Positions 46,506-57,998 of a DNA stretch of 64,000 nt are shown here, piece by piece. A model generated the notes under the pieces. The model saw only the letters and a list, made by a program, of their open reading frames with translations, was not told where the DNA came from and searched no databases. Each line of letters opens with the position of its first letter. The stretch's first letter is position 1. Origin of the DNA: Basidiobolus meristosporus CBS 931.73 (lineage: Eukaryota; Basidiobolomycota; Basidiobolomycetes; Basidiobolales; Basidiobolaceae); assembly GCA_002104905.1 (NCBI GenBank), contig MCFE01000356.1, forward strand, positions 23,931 through 87,930. The letters are read 5' to 3'. Made by a program: the position numbers and the translations under genes.

Positions 46506-48422
46506 TTAATTATTCTCGAATTTGGGAAAGTCTCGAGGGTCCCAATTCTCGCGATCGCACACTACCAACGGCTCATACTTCACACCTTCCCCGGTAGGGT
46601 CGATCCCTTGGATGGCACACACTCGAATGGCATGAGATTTGAAAAACAGTTTGTATTTGAGGACTCCGCGAATGGTTAGCTCGTAGGGATGTCGAAGGAT
46701 CTGATACCTTCATGAAGCAAAGGCGTTAGTGATCTGGGTCGGAATGAGTGGTGAGCCAAGAGCTAGAACCATTTGTTCTCCGCCTCGTCGGCAATCCCCC
46801 CGGGATTTCTCAGCCTGATCTGAGCAGCAACGTTATCTACAGTACCACCAAGGCTGTTTCTTCGGCTAAATATGATTGGCTCGTCCAGGTGGTCTAAGTT
46901 ACCAAGATACTCCGCAGGATGGTTACCTACAGCGCCAAGCATTGATAAATACATCGCATGGGAGAATCACGTGGGCACTTACTTCGTTTCTCTTGCAGCA
47001 GGGTGCTTGCTGAGTTCGACATCACTCGAGGGTTCTGCGTGAAGTTGCTGCTTCTGATTGGGGTGGCAAAGATCCCAATATCTACCGTGGATATCTCCAC
47101 TGCCCAGATATTCCAATTCCTGCCCTTCAGATGGGCGTCAAACACAAGTTCTTTCTCAGCAGCAAGGACATTGGTGATCCCTATCAGTGATACATCTGTC
47201 AAAGGGATAGTGGAGAATGCGTATGTGAAACAACACACGATTCCGAACAGAATGAGGGACAGGGTGCCAAGGAGAGGATTTCGTCGTTGCCGACTGCTAC
47301 AAACAATCAGTGATTTCGTTCCGGAAAAAATAGAATAGCTGGATGTGCTTCGAACACTACCTCTTTCTCCTCCTTTTCGCCTCTGACGGATTCATCTTCC
47401 AGAACAATGGCAGGGTTTCATCGATATCTGACTGGATCCTTCCTGAGTGGTGGGAAGGTAAACCATAGGCCTGGGCTCGTCGCGAGAGGTCTTTGCCAGG
47501 TGTGATGGGCCTGTAACGGTAGTTGGGAGAACCGATGGGAGATCTGCTTCCTCTGCCATCGCTCTTCCACTTGGCTGAGAAGTACCCATCGTCCACCTCT
47601 GATTCAACGCTGGACCCAGAATCGTAAAACTGGTGCGAGCACCCTGCACCATTATAATCCGCAGACTTGAAGTATTCTGCATCAGACAAAAAAGGGGATT
47701 CGTTTTGTGACGGCATGGGAGTGCGTGGAGAAAATAGCGGCGAGTCTACTGGAGACTTGTGGTCGAATTTACCTCGTAAATGTGCACTCTTGCGGTTAGC
47801 AAGTCGACTCTGACTGCAATGCTTGGGATACACAAATTCCTCGTCAGACTCATCTATCCAGAGGGAAATGATAAATTCCGCGTTCATGATACTGGAGCAT
47901 GCCTAACCTATACCTCCAACGTCACTCATGTAGACGGTCATGCGGGCACCAAGGTTACCAGGGAAGAGAGCCGACGCCTTGCGCTCGTTGTGGGCCAACG
48001 ACGGGCGGGACTTTTTCTTCTCCCGACTTCTGCTATTTATTGATCCACAGTCATCCGACTAGAGCACCAGTTAACTCATTAGTTCGATGACGGAGTTGCC
48101 GTATTAGCCTTACCATCAGCGGCTTCTTGTTTCTTAACGAGCCGCGTGCTCTATTTTCTGGTGCATCGACTCTTTCTATACTCAACTCACGAGGCTGCAA
48201 GGTGTTCACCGAAGCTTTCGATCTAATTGCCCCCTTTTTATCGCCGTACAAGGACTCATTGGTAGTTCGAGGCTTCAACCCACCCCGCTCTTCGTAAGAA
48301 GTTGCTGCACTTTCAATATCGCTATTTGGATTTTGCTTGATGTTTATCGCTAAATACTTGGTCTGTGTAGATGAGTTGGGCTGCAAAGGAGGCGTTCTGT
48401 AAGATTCATGGTCGTTAATCAT
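46506..48422 (-). CDS. VAC7: Vacuolar membrane protein Vac7 homologue (PI(3,5)P2 regulator)
   Basis: Vac7 activates the Fab1 lipid kinase complex on the vacuole. Exons 48139-48422, 47914-48032, 47361-47853, 46983-47296, 46770-46926, 46506-46707; 522 aa. The N-terminal 280 residues are Ser/Arg-rich and disordered (VDSPLFSPRTPMPSQ). One transmembrane helix follows a basic stop (RRNPLLGTLSLILFGIVCCF). The luminal domain has the Vac7/LEA-like pattern TDVSLIGITNVLAAEKELVF, WAVEISTVDIGIFA, LRNPGG and the C-terminal QILRHPYELTIRGVLKYKL (family HPF.L.VRGVLKY). The junction of exons 1 and 2 is uncertain: only a GTTAAG donor (48138) keeps the frame, whereas a stronger GTAAGG at about 48112 does not. 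Other joins are firm. Confidence 0.78.
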
Positions 48423-49485
48423 GGTACTCTGCTAAAACCAACAGACTCTGTTAGCAACCTTTTGGGGTTCTTGCTATGTAAAAATATGGCGGCTTGCTCA
48501 TCTAGTTCGTGGTCGTCCAGGTCGGTGAGACGATCCAACATGTTTCTTCTCTAATGTGAAGCAGTTAGAAACCAAAGATAGCTATTTGCCAACCAATTCT
48601 CGTCCAGCTTGAAGTAGAGCTATGGGGAAACTGAAGTGAGGTGGCGGAAGAGACGAAGGAGAGACAGTGCATACCACAGTATTTTAAGTAGATTGGTTAT
48701 TAATCTGCATTAACGGTTTGAAAGCTGCATGGTAGGTAGCATGATGATGGACCTGGAAGCATCACACATCACACATCACAAATCACACCACCTGGCACCT
48801 GGGCTATTAACTTGAAATGGCCATATACAATGCTGTGTCTATTGGCGAGAATCTATTCGAGACCAGAGAATATGGCCGTCACACACACACTTCACAGCAA
48901 TATCACACCGGCCAATCCGTGATTGTCAGGAGGGGAATTAATGAGAAATAACATGGGCATCTGAATGAGCGATAAAAGGCCATGCATCAACCCTGAGACC
49001 CCTGATCTGAATTGCTCACAGCGGGTGTGGTGCGACCGAAATCAGGACAGGCGGTGGAGGACGAGATCGGGGAACTCACCCTAAGTGGAACTTAAGCTTC
49101 TTGCCGTATCGTACATAATGAATGCAAAACTCTGACCAACATTTGGTATGAAATCAGCTCGAGCAAATCAACGAATGATATCCCGTGATGCGCTGAAGCT
49201 CAGGAAAAAAAATCAAAAAAAAACTTCGCCTGGCCACTAGCACTTCAGAGACATCCCGAAAAAAAGAATTTTTGGGCGATTCCTCTTACACTTGGATAGT
49301 GTGTTGTTTCTGTACGGCAGCCATTCTTCACGTATCACTGCGCTCTTATTGAAGGCGAAGCTTACCCTTGTCTTTGGAAACAAAACTTTCTTATTTTTTT
49401 GTAGAGTTCTGGCTTTACATTAGATTCTTTTGTTGATATCATTTTTACATATATTTATTTCATATCGTACGCATAGATTTTCACC
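48423..49485. other. Divergent intergenic region between VAC7 and eIF3b
   Basis: 1063 nt. Contains a 28-codon frame on the minus strand (48540 down to about 48457) that may be a VAC7 5' leader uORF or exon, a short ATCACAC repeat (48761-48789), a (CA)n run near 48882 and homopolymer A/T tracts near the eIF3b start (49206-49230, 49396). No other gene. Confidence 0.5.
48761..48789. repeat. Short ATCACACx tandem repeat
   Basis: Three to four copies of an 8-nt unit (ATCACACA) in the eIF3b/VAC7 divergent promoter; another CA-rich run follows at about 48882-48894. Confidence 0.7.
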
Positions 49486-51703
49486 ATGCCTGCTATTGAT
49501 TCGAGAAACCTCCCTCTGACCGAAGAAGACATTGACTTTTCCGACATCGAGGCCAAATATGCTTTGGCAGAGGAAAAGGGCTTTGACAACATAGTCATCG
49601 TGGACAACGTCCCCAAAGTCGATGAGTCCAAAGAGGAAAAGTTGCTTAACGTCATTAGAAAGATCTTCAAGTCTGCTGGTCTCCTCTTGAATGAAGGCGC
49701 CATCATCATGCCCAAGAGCAAGGATGAAAAGACTGGCAAGACCTCCTCCAAGGGATTTTTGTTCATCGAATTTGAAAATGCTGAGCAAGCAGCCCAAGCT
49801 ATCAAGCACCTTGATAACTACCGCATGGACAAGACCCATATCCTCGCCATCAACAAATTGACCGATATCCAGAAGTATTCCGAAGTTAGCGAAGAGTTCG
49901 TGGAGCCTGAGATTGAGGAATTCACTGAGCAAGAGCACTACCGCTCATGGCTCGCCGACTCCAAGGCTCGTGATCAATGGGTTATGTATAGAGGTGAGGA
50001 GGTCAGCATTTTCTGGAACAGAAAGACTGAGGCTCCTGACCATGTTCATAGCAGAACCAACTGGACTGAAACCTATGTCCAGATGGTCTCCACTCGGAAC
50101 TTACCTCACTACCGTCCATCGTCAGGGTGTCGCCCTTTGGGGTGGTGAGAGCTGGGGCAAGATTGTTCGTTTTGTTCACCCTGGCGTTAAGCTCATTGAT
50201 TACTCCCCCTGTGAGAAATACCTTATCACCTGGAGTAACGAGCCTATCGTCTTGACTGATTCGGCCAACGGAACTCCATTCGGACCCCAGGACGAAGGCA
50301 ACCACGCCTTGATTTGGGATATCAAGACCGGTGCTCTCCTCCGTTCCTTCCCTAACTTGCCATCTGCTTCCGAGAAATCTGGTCCCACCAAGATCAGCTG
50401 GCCCATGTTCAAGTGGTCTCCTTCTGACAAGTTCTTTGCTCGTGTTACCCCCGGGCAGATGATCTCAGTCTATGAGGCTCCCTCCATGGGTCTTGTTGAC
50501 AAGAAGAGCATGAAGATTGAGGGCGTTGTCGATTTCGAATGGTGCCCCGTGTTGGACAAGGAGAAGAAGGACGCCCAGGAAATCCTCTCCTACTGGACTC
50601 CTGAGGTTGGCAACCAGCCCGCCAGAGTGACCCTTGTCAACTTCCCTGGCCGCCAGATTGTTCGTACCAAGAACCTGTTCAACGTTAACGAATGTAAGAT
50701 GTTCTGGCATCCTCGCGGCAAGTTCCTCTGCGTCAAGGTTGATCGCCACACCAAGACCAAGAAATCGAACTTCACCAACTTGGAGATCTTCCGTGTTGGA
50801 GACAAGGACATCCCCGTCGATGTCGTCGAGGTTCCAGACACCGTCCTTAGCTTTGCTTGGGAGCCCGCTGCCGAGCCCCGCTTCGGTATCATCACCTCCT
50901 CAGACTCCAACACCACCGCTGCCAACCAATCCGGCGCTGGTACCACCGCCACCACCCCTAGAACCAGTGTTAGCTTCTACAACATGGAGAAGGCCAAGGG
51001 CAAGTTTGCCACTGGAGGCTTCAAGCTTATCAAGACCCTTGAGCGCAAGACCGCCAACGCCCTCATCTGGTCTCCTCGTGGACGCAACGTGATTTTGGCT
51101 ACCCTTCGTTCTCAAACCACCTGGGATCTGGAGTTCTGGGATATGGACTTCGAGCCATTGGAAGCCAAGAAGGAGCAAAACGGTGCCAAGAACGACCCCG
51201 CCGCATACATGAACCTTCTGTCCACTCAAGAGCATTACGGTGTGACCGACATCGAGTGGGATCCCACCGGCAGATACGTCATCACCAGTGCCAGTATGTG
51301 GAGACACACCATGGAAAACGGCTTCGTTGTTTGGGACTTCAAGGGAACCATGCTCTACAAGAAGGTCCTCGACAAGTTCAAGCAAATCTTGTGGAGACCT
51401 CGTCCCAAGTCTTTGTTGACCGCTGAGCAAAAGAAGAAGATCCGTAAGAACTTGAAGGAGTACTCCCGCGAGTTCGAGCAAGAGGATCTCTCCTCGGAGA
51501 ATGCCGTGTCCGCCGCCGTCCTTGCCCAAAGACGCAAGCTCATCGACGAATGGCAGACTTGGAGAAGCCGCGTCGAGGCCGAGTTGGCACAAGAGAGAGC
51601 GGCTGCCGGGCAAACCAGCGTTGCCCAAGACAGCAACACCGAAGTCATCGAGGAATGGATCGAGGAAGTTATCGAGGAGACTGAAGAAGTTCTTAACGAA
51701 TAA
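49486..51703 (+). CDS. PRT1: Translation initiation factor eIF3 subunit b (Prt1), with a one-base frame break
   Basis: Core scaffold of eIF3 binding the 40S subunit. No intron. Frame 1 runs 49486-50079 and frame 2 about 50080-51703, together about 738 aa (yeast Prt1 763). The RRM occupies about residues 38-125 (NIVIVDNVP, SKGFLFIEFENAEQAAQAI). A WD40-type propeller and the C-terminal helix (LNEYS-type YSREFEQ..AQRRKLIDEWQTWR) follow. At 50071-50090 the codons ACC TAT GTC are followed by a surplus C; after it AGA TGG TCT resumes the family block (TYV, then RWSPLGTYL). Without the shift, frame 1 ends 22 codons later. For an essential gene a sequencing or assembly error is most likely; +1 frameshifting is the alternative. 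Confidence 0.93.
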
Positions 51704-52362
51704 ATTACAGATGTCTATGATTACATATTATGCAAATAAATTAATATCCCTTGTAATGAGCATTCAAATGTCGCTGTTGTGGTTCACGGTCGCTGAGAGG
51801 GTGGATTTGGGTACGTCACAATGTTGCCTCAATCAGACCTCCATCGACCCCACTCCGCCGTGTCACAGGACTAGGCAGTTTAGCCAGGCACTTCATTGGT
51901 ATATTACCGTGCTGGCGCTTTTTGGTAGAATCCATCAAAACATTGCCACATCGAGGGGCCAAGATCAGTATCATCCAACACTTAAATATCAATCGTCGGT
52001 GGTAGAAAATCATTAATGTGAATGATGGAAGTGTATATCTTCCCCCGAGCCAATCACCGACCCCGATGGCCGAAATGTAAACAAACCTTGGAAGCCAAGG
52101 GTGCCCCATGACTTGGTAAAAAAATGCAGCTCCTAGGAGGAACCAAGTTATTTTGTACGTACAAGATCAGCAGTACAGCCAATAGTATCCCGCTCCGCCG
52201 CCAATACACGTCTTACTTCAGCGGTTGGCCAATGAATGGTGTGTGGAAGAGTCCCTGTTACCGACCCTACCACTTCCTTTATAACCGTTGTTTCCGCCCG
52301 CTCTCCCCTATCGACGCTTCCTCAAAATTGATTACATTTTACCAGGTGACAACTGCAGTTCA
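51704..52362. other. Intergenic between eIF3b and the B-type cyclin
   Basis: 659 nt; eIF3b 3' end (AATAAATTAAT near 51735) and the cyclin promoter, with CT-rich stretches (CCGCTCTCCCCTATCGACGC near 52299). No gene. Confidence 0.45.
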
Positions 52363-53722
52363 ATGTTTGCTCAGGTGTGTGATTCTTTGTCTGTAACCGT
52401 TTCCATCTCTCCCCGCTCACCTTTTTACCTGAGTAGACTCGTGCTCGTTCCTCCATAAATGTCCGCAAGTCGGTCACCAACGACGAAAACAGCGCGGTCC
52501 CTACCAAACCCGGTAACACCAAACTCCCCCTTGGTGCCAAAACCCACAAGAATATCCCCCAAGTGAATCCTGGGGGCTTGAAGGCCAAGCTCGTAAGCAA
52601 AAACGAGGGACTTGGCCGCAGGAGACACGCCCTGGGCGATGTCAGCAATGTTGCGCCTCAAGTGGTAAGCCACGATGTCGATACCTGATGCCTACACAGT
52701 ACCTAAAATACTCCCGACCATTCTAGAATGCGGGTGTCAAGAAACTAGGAAAACCAGCAGTCAGTAAGGTGAAAACGGAAATCAAGTCTACCGGGCTCAG
52801 AGTGAAGAAACGTACCGTTGCTACCGCTCCAGTGGCAAAGGCCGTTGAGGAACCCAAGGAAGTGCAAGAAATGGAGATCGACCAACCAGAGATCAAGCAA
52901 GATTGGGATGATTTGGACGCCGAAGATGAGTACGACCCTCTGATGGTGTCGGAGTACGTTCAAGAGATCTTCGAATACCTGAAAGAGATCGAACCCCAGT
53001 TCATTCCAAATCCAAATTACATGGAGATGCAGAAGGGGTTGGCATGGAAGATGAGAGCCATTCTGGTCGATTGGTTGATCGAGGTTCACGAGAAGTTCCG
53101 GTTGCTGCCGGAAACCCTGTTTCTCGGAATTAATCTGATTGACCGGTTCCTCTCGTTAAGAGTGGTGTCTTTGAACAAGCTGCAGTTGGTTGGTATCACT
53201 GCCATGCTGATTGCATCCAAGTACGAAGAGATCTTCGCCCCATCCATCGAGAATTTCATCTACATGGCCGATGGCGGTTACTCCGAAGACGAGGTCAAGA
53301 AGGCCGAGAGATACATGTTGCAGGTTATCGAGTGGAACATGAGCTATCCCAATCCCCTCAACTTCCTTCGTCGTGTGTCCAAAGCCGACAGCTACGACGC
53401 ACAAACCAGAACAATTGCAAAGTATCTGATGGAGGTGGCCTTGATGGACCACCGTCTTTTGCATTGCCCCCCGTCACTGACCGCAGCCTCCGCCATCTAT
53501 CTAGCCAGATTAATGCTCAAACGTGGTAGCTGGGATGCCAATTTGACTCACTATTCAGGCTACAGTGAGGAGCAGATGGAAGAATGCTGCAAACTAATCC
53601 TGGACTACCTCTCCAAGCCAACGAAATACCAATCCCTGTACAACAAGTACAACCAAGAGAAATACCTCCAAGTGAGCAAATTCGTACAGCACTGGGTCGC
53701 CAAAAATACCAAATCCAATTAA
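52363..53722 (+). CDS. B-type mitotic cyclin
   Basis: Regulatory subunit of the mitotic CDK. Exons 52363-52374 (four codons, MFAQ), 52437-52664, 52727-53722; 411 aa. A destruction box RHALGDVSN (RxxLxxxxN) sits at about residues 66-74, preceded by a basic Ser/Thr-rich tail, so APC/C-dependent turnover is expected. The cyclin-N box is complete: YVQEIFEYLKEIEPQFIPNP, MRAILVDWLIEVHEKFRLLP, LIDRFLSLRVVSLNKLQLVG, SKYEEIFAPSIENFIYM. The C-terminal box contains LMEVALMD and SAIYLARLML. It belongs with Clb1-4/Cdc13. The tiny first exon rests on splice-site inference. Confidence 0.92.
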
Positions 53723-53859
53723 TCCCTCGAAAAAGTACATATCATGATTTTTGTATATATCATTTCAATAAATATCCCTGGCTTAGTTGAACTACACTGC
53801 ACGCGTCTTTATCTACATCATTAACGTATGTACATCAAGCCTCTATTTCTCAAAAATCC

Positions 53860-55175
53860 CTACCTTTTCCGCCGCATCATGGATCTGGTGATACGACCGT
53901 CGCCAGCCTTGTGAACCACCAGCTCCTTGGCTATCCGGCCTACTCCCCGGCGGATTTTTCTGTATTCCTTCCGCAACACCTTCATTCGTCTGGAGATCTC
54001 CTTCAGTGTCATGGATTCGTGCTGCTCAACAGGCTCGATTTCGTGTTTGTTGCCGGAGTCAGTTTCGGAGGTTGCACTTGAGGTACTTTTCTTCCGCTCG
54101 GCAGGAGACGGAGGCGAAATAGGATTCTTCTGTTTACCTGACCCTGAGGCAGTTCCCTGCCCTCGGCCATGATGGTTTCCCGAATCGTCGCTCTCGCCAG
54201 TTTTCTTTCGTTTCCGGCCGGAGCTTCTCGTCTGTTCTTGTGGAGATTTTTTGGGCGGGGTTTGGGCGTCAGAATCCCCATTTGGCAGGCCTGCTTTCTC
54301 TTGGTCTGAAGGTGGGGTGCTAGGATGTGGTGCTACGGGAGGAATGGCTTTGTCTTTTCCCCACAGTTTCCACATGAATTTCTTGCCGAGCTCCCCGGTT
54401 TGTAGATACTTCAGGGCGATCACGACCCCAGGGTCACGTAGGAAAGACCGGTGGTCGGTAAACTCGTTAAAAGGATCCTCTCCAGGCTGGAAAAGGGTGA
54501 GCTCGCTGATCTTACATATGGAACTACAGTGTACCAAATTCGTTAGTTGTCTCGAACCCTGGAAGAGAAGGAAAGCCCTAGTACAATTTGTTATCTTCAA
54601 AATATCGTACTAAACATTCGTCACACTCTAGCTTCCGAGAAACCATGCTACGGTCTATCTCACTGGGTGGAACAACCTGGTTTCGTTTAGCAGAGTAAAC
54701 ATGGGGGAACACAAGTGTATCGGTTCCTTACCATAGCCGGCCACCAATATTCCGCGCTCTCGTCCAGTGGGTCCACAAACACAACTTCTCTTCCCTTGAA
54801 GCGCGTGGTCGCCCTCTGTTTGTCTGGCTTTGCATTTGTCGTAGGTTTGGTCGAGACATCGGCTTCTAGGTTGAAGCTTACATACATATATCCATCAGTA
54901 CCAGTTAGAACACAAATGGCTGAGGCGAGCGATAGATACTTTATGTAAGGAAGGGTGGGGCTTCTCTTCTCCTCTTTCAGATATTCGGTTTCCTCTTGGG
55001 CCACTTTCTCGTCTTTCGCTGGTTGGAATCTCTGTTCGGGATACTTCTCTTCCGGAAAGGGTTTTTCTGATAGTAAGGCCTGCAGGTGACCCAAGCGGGG
55101 AAAATCCTTGTCAGTATTTGGATAAGCTCTATAAGTCTGTGTGGAAAAGGTTCTAATATACCGAAGGCATCGCAT
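53860..55175 (-). CDS. PWWP/Tudor-like domain nuclear protein, unknown function
   Basis: Exons 54732-55175, 54585-54676, 53860-54523; 399 aa. The conserved module runs over the exon joins: GREVVFVDPLDESAEYWWPA, VVPPSEID, CLVRYFEDNKFSICKISELT, then DRSFLRDPGVVIALKYLQTG and FMWKLWG, a PWWP-like barrel plus helices as in histone-mark readers. The remainder is Ser/Pro/Lys-rich with bipartite basic clusters (SGRKRKKTGES; RRMKVLRKEYRKIRRG; RSMMRRKR). The N-terminal 100 residues look less natural: the start MRCLRYIRTF is uncertain, and YLSLASAICVLTGTDGYMY could be an unspliced 63-nt in-frame intron (GTATCT..GTAAG). Chromatin role is inferred. Confidence 0.7.
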
Positions 55176-55680
55176 GCGTTTCCATAACTATACTGCTGAG
55201 TCTACTGTGGCTGACTTACGTGTAAGACGAATATTAAGCAACTGGGTTGGTTATGGTTGTCATGCAGACGAGGTTTCGAAAGCAGGAGTGATTTATTATG
55301 TGGTGGATATATATGGGCTCCTGGTTGCTCGAACGTCAAAGGCTAGTGGCGAAGTGAAGAGTGACAGCTAATGAATGTACAATTAGAGTTCAAAATTGAA
55401 GGTCCACCTTAATATATGCCACCAAAGAATGTCTGGTGATTGGTTACTGGGTGTATGATCCTTGCGAACCATGTAAGGCTGAGTGGGCAATCTGATGCGG
55501 AATCCCCGAAAATATCCCTCTTCACTAGAAACACCTTGATTCAGCCAAAATACGCCTCTCCACTGGAGACGAATTATACGAATTCAGGCCATTCCATTTC
55601 TCCATCATTTTCACGCATTCCACTACAATCATATTCCGGGTAGGATTGACAAGTAGTCATGAAAGACACTGTTGATGGCC
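55176..55680. other. Intergenic between the PWWP-like gene and the arrestin gene
   Basis: 505 nt; may include a non-coding first exon and GTAAGT intron for the PWWP-like gene (donor near 55201-55206 on the minus strand). No other gene. Confidence 0.4.
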
Positions 55681-56718
55681 CTAGTTAGCTGAATGATAAG
55701 GCGGGCATATGTCCACTGTTGCATATTCCGGTGGGGCGGTCAAGATGTTTTCGTAGCTTGGTAGTCCGTTGTCATCCTCTAGGACAAAGGGTGACAGGTG
55801 TACCGGGATTCGGATGATTATCACTTTTCTGTTCTGCTCGTCGTCCATTAGGATGATGGTGGCATCCAGTGTATGTTTGATCTGAAAGAAAATGGTGCTG
55901 CAGTCTAACTGCACATATTCCAGCGACTTTGGAACGTACAGACGCAGGGTCTGTTCCAACAGTTCAGAGGTGGCTGCTGTCCAGGGGCTGGAGATCCTGG
56001 CAATTTGCTGCGTATATGTAGAGGACCAGCCGTTGTGGGTTCGATATTTTATGTCCTCGTTGAGAGAAAGAGTGATCTTGGTCACTCGCAGGTCATCGAT
56101 GAGTGGCTTAAGCCCTATCCGTACGGGGAGCTCATCCCCCAGTCTGAACCTCGAAGAGGGAGCCAGTATGTAAAAGCGAAGTTTCCTCTCCAACTCCCCG
56201 GTTTTCACCAAGGCCTGTTCCGTCTCTATAGGTACAGAGTGAAGAACGAACAGAGACTCGGTGTCGTATAAACAACGACGAATTCCCGTCCGGCTGACCT
56301 TGGCGCAGAAGGTGTATTGAACGTAGCCATATTTAGTGAATACAGTATTTGGGAGATTCCTATCCAAGAACAGCTCGAAGTGGTACTTGTATCGACCGTG
56401 ACCGAACAACCTCGGCTCCCCACTCAGCCCAAGGAATTGCCACCCCTTGGAGATCAGGGTGTTCTGGAAGTGGATGGAACCTAAATGAAAAGAGCCAGCT
56501 TAATCCGGGATTATCCTGATAAATGTCGGCCTGCCATTACCATTCTCTTTCCCATTGATGGTAACTACGCCTTCAAAGGTGAGATCAATCGTCTTGATCT
56601 TCACCGCTGAGTGGACAGTCAATAGAACATACCCTCTGACTATGCGGCCCGTAGTTATCCCACTGAAGAAAACATACGGATCGTCCAGCACTATCTTCAA
56701 TGAATCCCGCTTAAACAT
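55681..56718 (-). CDS. Arrestin-domain ubiquitin-ligase adaptor (ART/alpha-arrestin type)
   Basis: Adaptors of this family bring Rsp5/Nedd4 ligase to plasma-membrane transporters. Exons 56541-56718 and 55681-56480; 325 aa. The arrestin-N part: DPYVFFSGITTGRIVRGYVL, VKIKTIDLTFEGVV, then GHGRYKYHFELFLDRNLP and VQYTFCAKVSR. Arrestin-C includes PVRIGLKPLIDDLRVTKITL and IRIPVHLSP. The tail carries LPSYE, PPEYA and PPYH; PPEY is a PPxY ligand for WW domains. The protein is short for the family (only the two arrestin folds and the PY tail). Start at the second in-frame Met candidate (56718) because the upstream codon is GTG. Confidence 0.85.
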
Positions 56719-57458
56719 TTTGCTGATCACGACCAGACCTGTGGTCCAGATATATAACGCATCTAAGCAACAATGGGCCTCATCTCATCTCCTGATTGTT
56801 CCGCTCACTCTAGTGCAACAGATGATTGAAACCAATCCAAATTAGTCACAAGTCGGATTTGTCAGAAACATTTGAGAATCACTGGTTCATCCTGCCTTCC
56901 AGTGGGTTGCCAATCTAGCCTACGTATACCATTACTACTGCAGTTCCTCACAACCATTCTTCTGTAATATGACTGTGTACGTATTTATTAATGGCACATA
57001 ATATGGCCGAGTACGTGTTTATTGATGGAAGTAACCTTTATGCAAGCGAAACATAGCAACCAATGCTTCCCATTGCACACACCGTTGTAAATCATATTGT
57101 TGGCTTTGTCTTGGGTGATTTTGAGATGTTTCGTTCCATTTTATCAGTCTTGGATCTGATTGCACTAAGCCCCTATCTTCGTATTCCAAATAGCGGGCCT
57201 CATGCAGTAATGAACTAATACCCTAATGCTGCAAATGCTCACTATAAATCCCAAAGATTTATTGCAAGTCATGGCTCCCATGATGGATTTACGGGCATCA
57301 AATGTTAACCTGGGGATACCTTGACAATTTTTTATTGCGAATTTACACCCAAATCACTTAACACCTCAAGAATCTATCTAGCTTATTGATAAATTATGAT
57401 TCATCTGCTCAGGATCTACTTGGCATATTATTAGCAAGCTCTTAGAATTGTTGTTGCC
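56719..57458. other. Intergenic before the transposon island
   Basis: 740 nt, AT-rich. A near-duplicate phrase (TACGTATTTATTAATGG near 56978, TACGTGTTTATTGATGG near 57012) hints at an old short duplication. No gene. Confidence 0.45.
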
Positions 57459-57545
57459 TGTTGTAAAACTCTAAGAGAGCATTGGAAGTGATTTGGTGAA
57501 CTTGCAGAACTGCACAGTATTCACTTTTTGTGCTGGTGAGCTCAA
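57459..57545 (-). repeat. Diverged LTR fragment, opposite orientation to the full element
   Basis: Starts TGTTGTAA at 57459, and ATTGGAAGTGATTTGG..GAAC matches the reverse complement of the 3' end of the copia LTR at 57633-57983 in order and spacing. Similarity fades after about 57545. It is a remnant of a related, older insertion in the opposite direction. Confidence 0.6.
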
Positions 57546-57632
57546 ATAAAGTGTGTGTACCATTGATAGAGCTTTGTAAAAGTAATGACTTGCATGCTTC
57601 AAGAAAGGCTTCAGAAGGTTGTCTGCAGGATT

Positions 57633-57983
57633 TGTTGTAAAAAATTCGTATTTTCCACCTAAATATTCACCTAACTTAGTCACTCAGATCATCACCTTCA
57701 AATCCTAGAGAATACTGACCAAATTCCTTGTCGGGATTTACTTAGAATATTCTCACCAAAATACCAGGTACCCAGAACATGAAAATTCTCAAAGTTGTCC
57801 AAACAGCCCCAAACTTTGCACACATGTTCTTGGGACCTTCCTTAACCTATTCTACGTGTTTGTAATGCCAAGACCATGTAAAAGTATAAATACTACTTTT
57901 ACATTCAATAAATCATTAAGTGAAAACCACATAATCTACTTGTTCTCCAAATCACTTCCAATATCTCCAAGACTCTTACAACA
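57633..57983 (+). repeat. 5' LTR of the copia element
   Basis: 351 nt, TG..CA ends, with a TATA box at 57895-57902 and an AATAAA signal at about 57908, giving a U3-R-U5 order. Confidence 0.92.
57895..57902 (+). promoter_or_regulatory. LTR TATA box (TATAAATA)
   Basis: In U3 of the 5' LTR; the 3' LTR copy has ACAAATA at the equivalent place, so its promoter is mutated. Confidence 0.55.
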
Positions 57984-57998
57984 GGTTATGAGCCCCGA
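57984..57998 (+). other. Primer-binding site complementary to the initiator tRNA-Met anticodon arm
   Basis: GGTTATGAGCCC follows the LTR's terminal CA without a gap. It is complementary to GGGCUCAUAACC of eukaryotic initiator tRNA-Met, the half-tRNA priming mode known for Drosophila copia. Confidence 0.7.
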
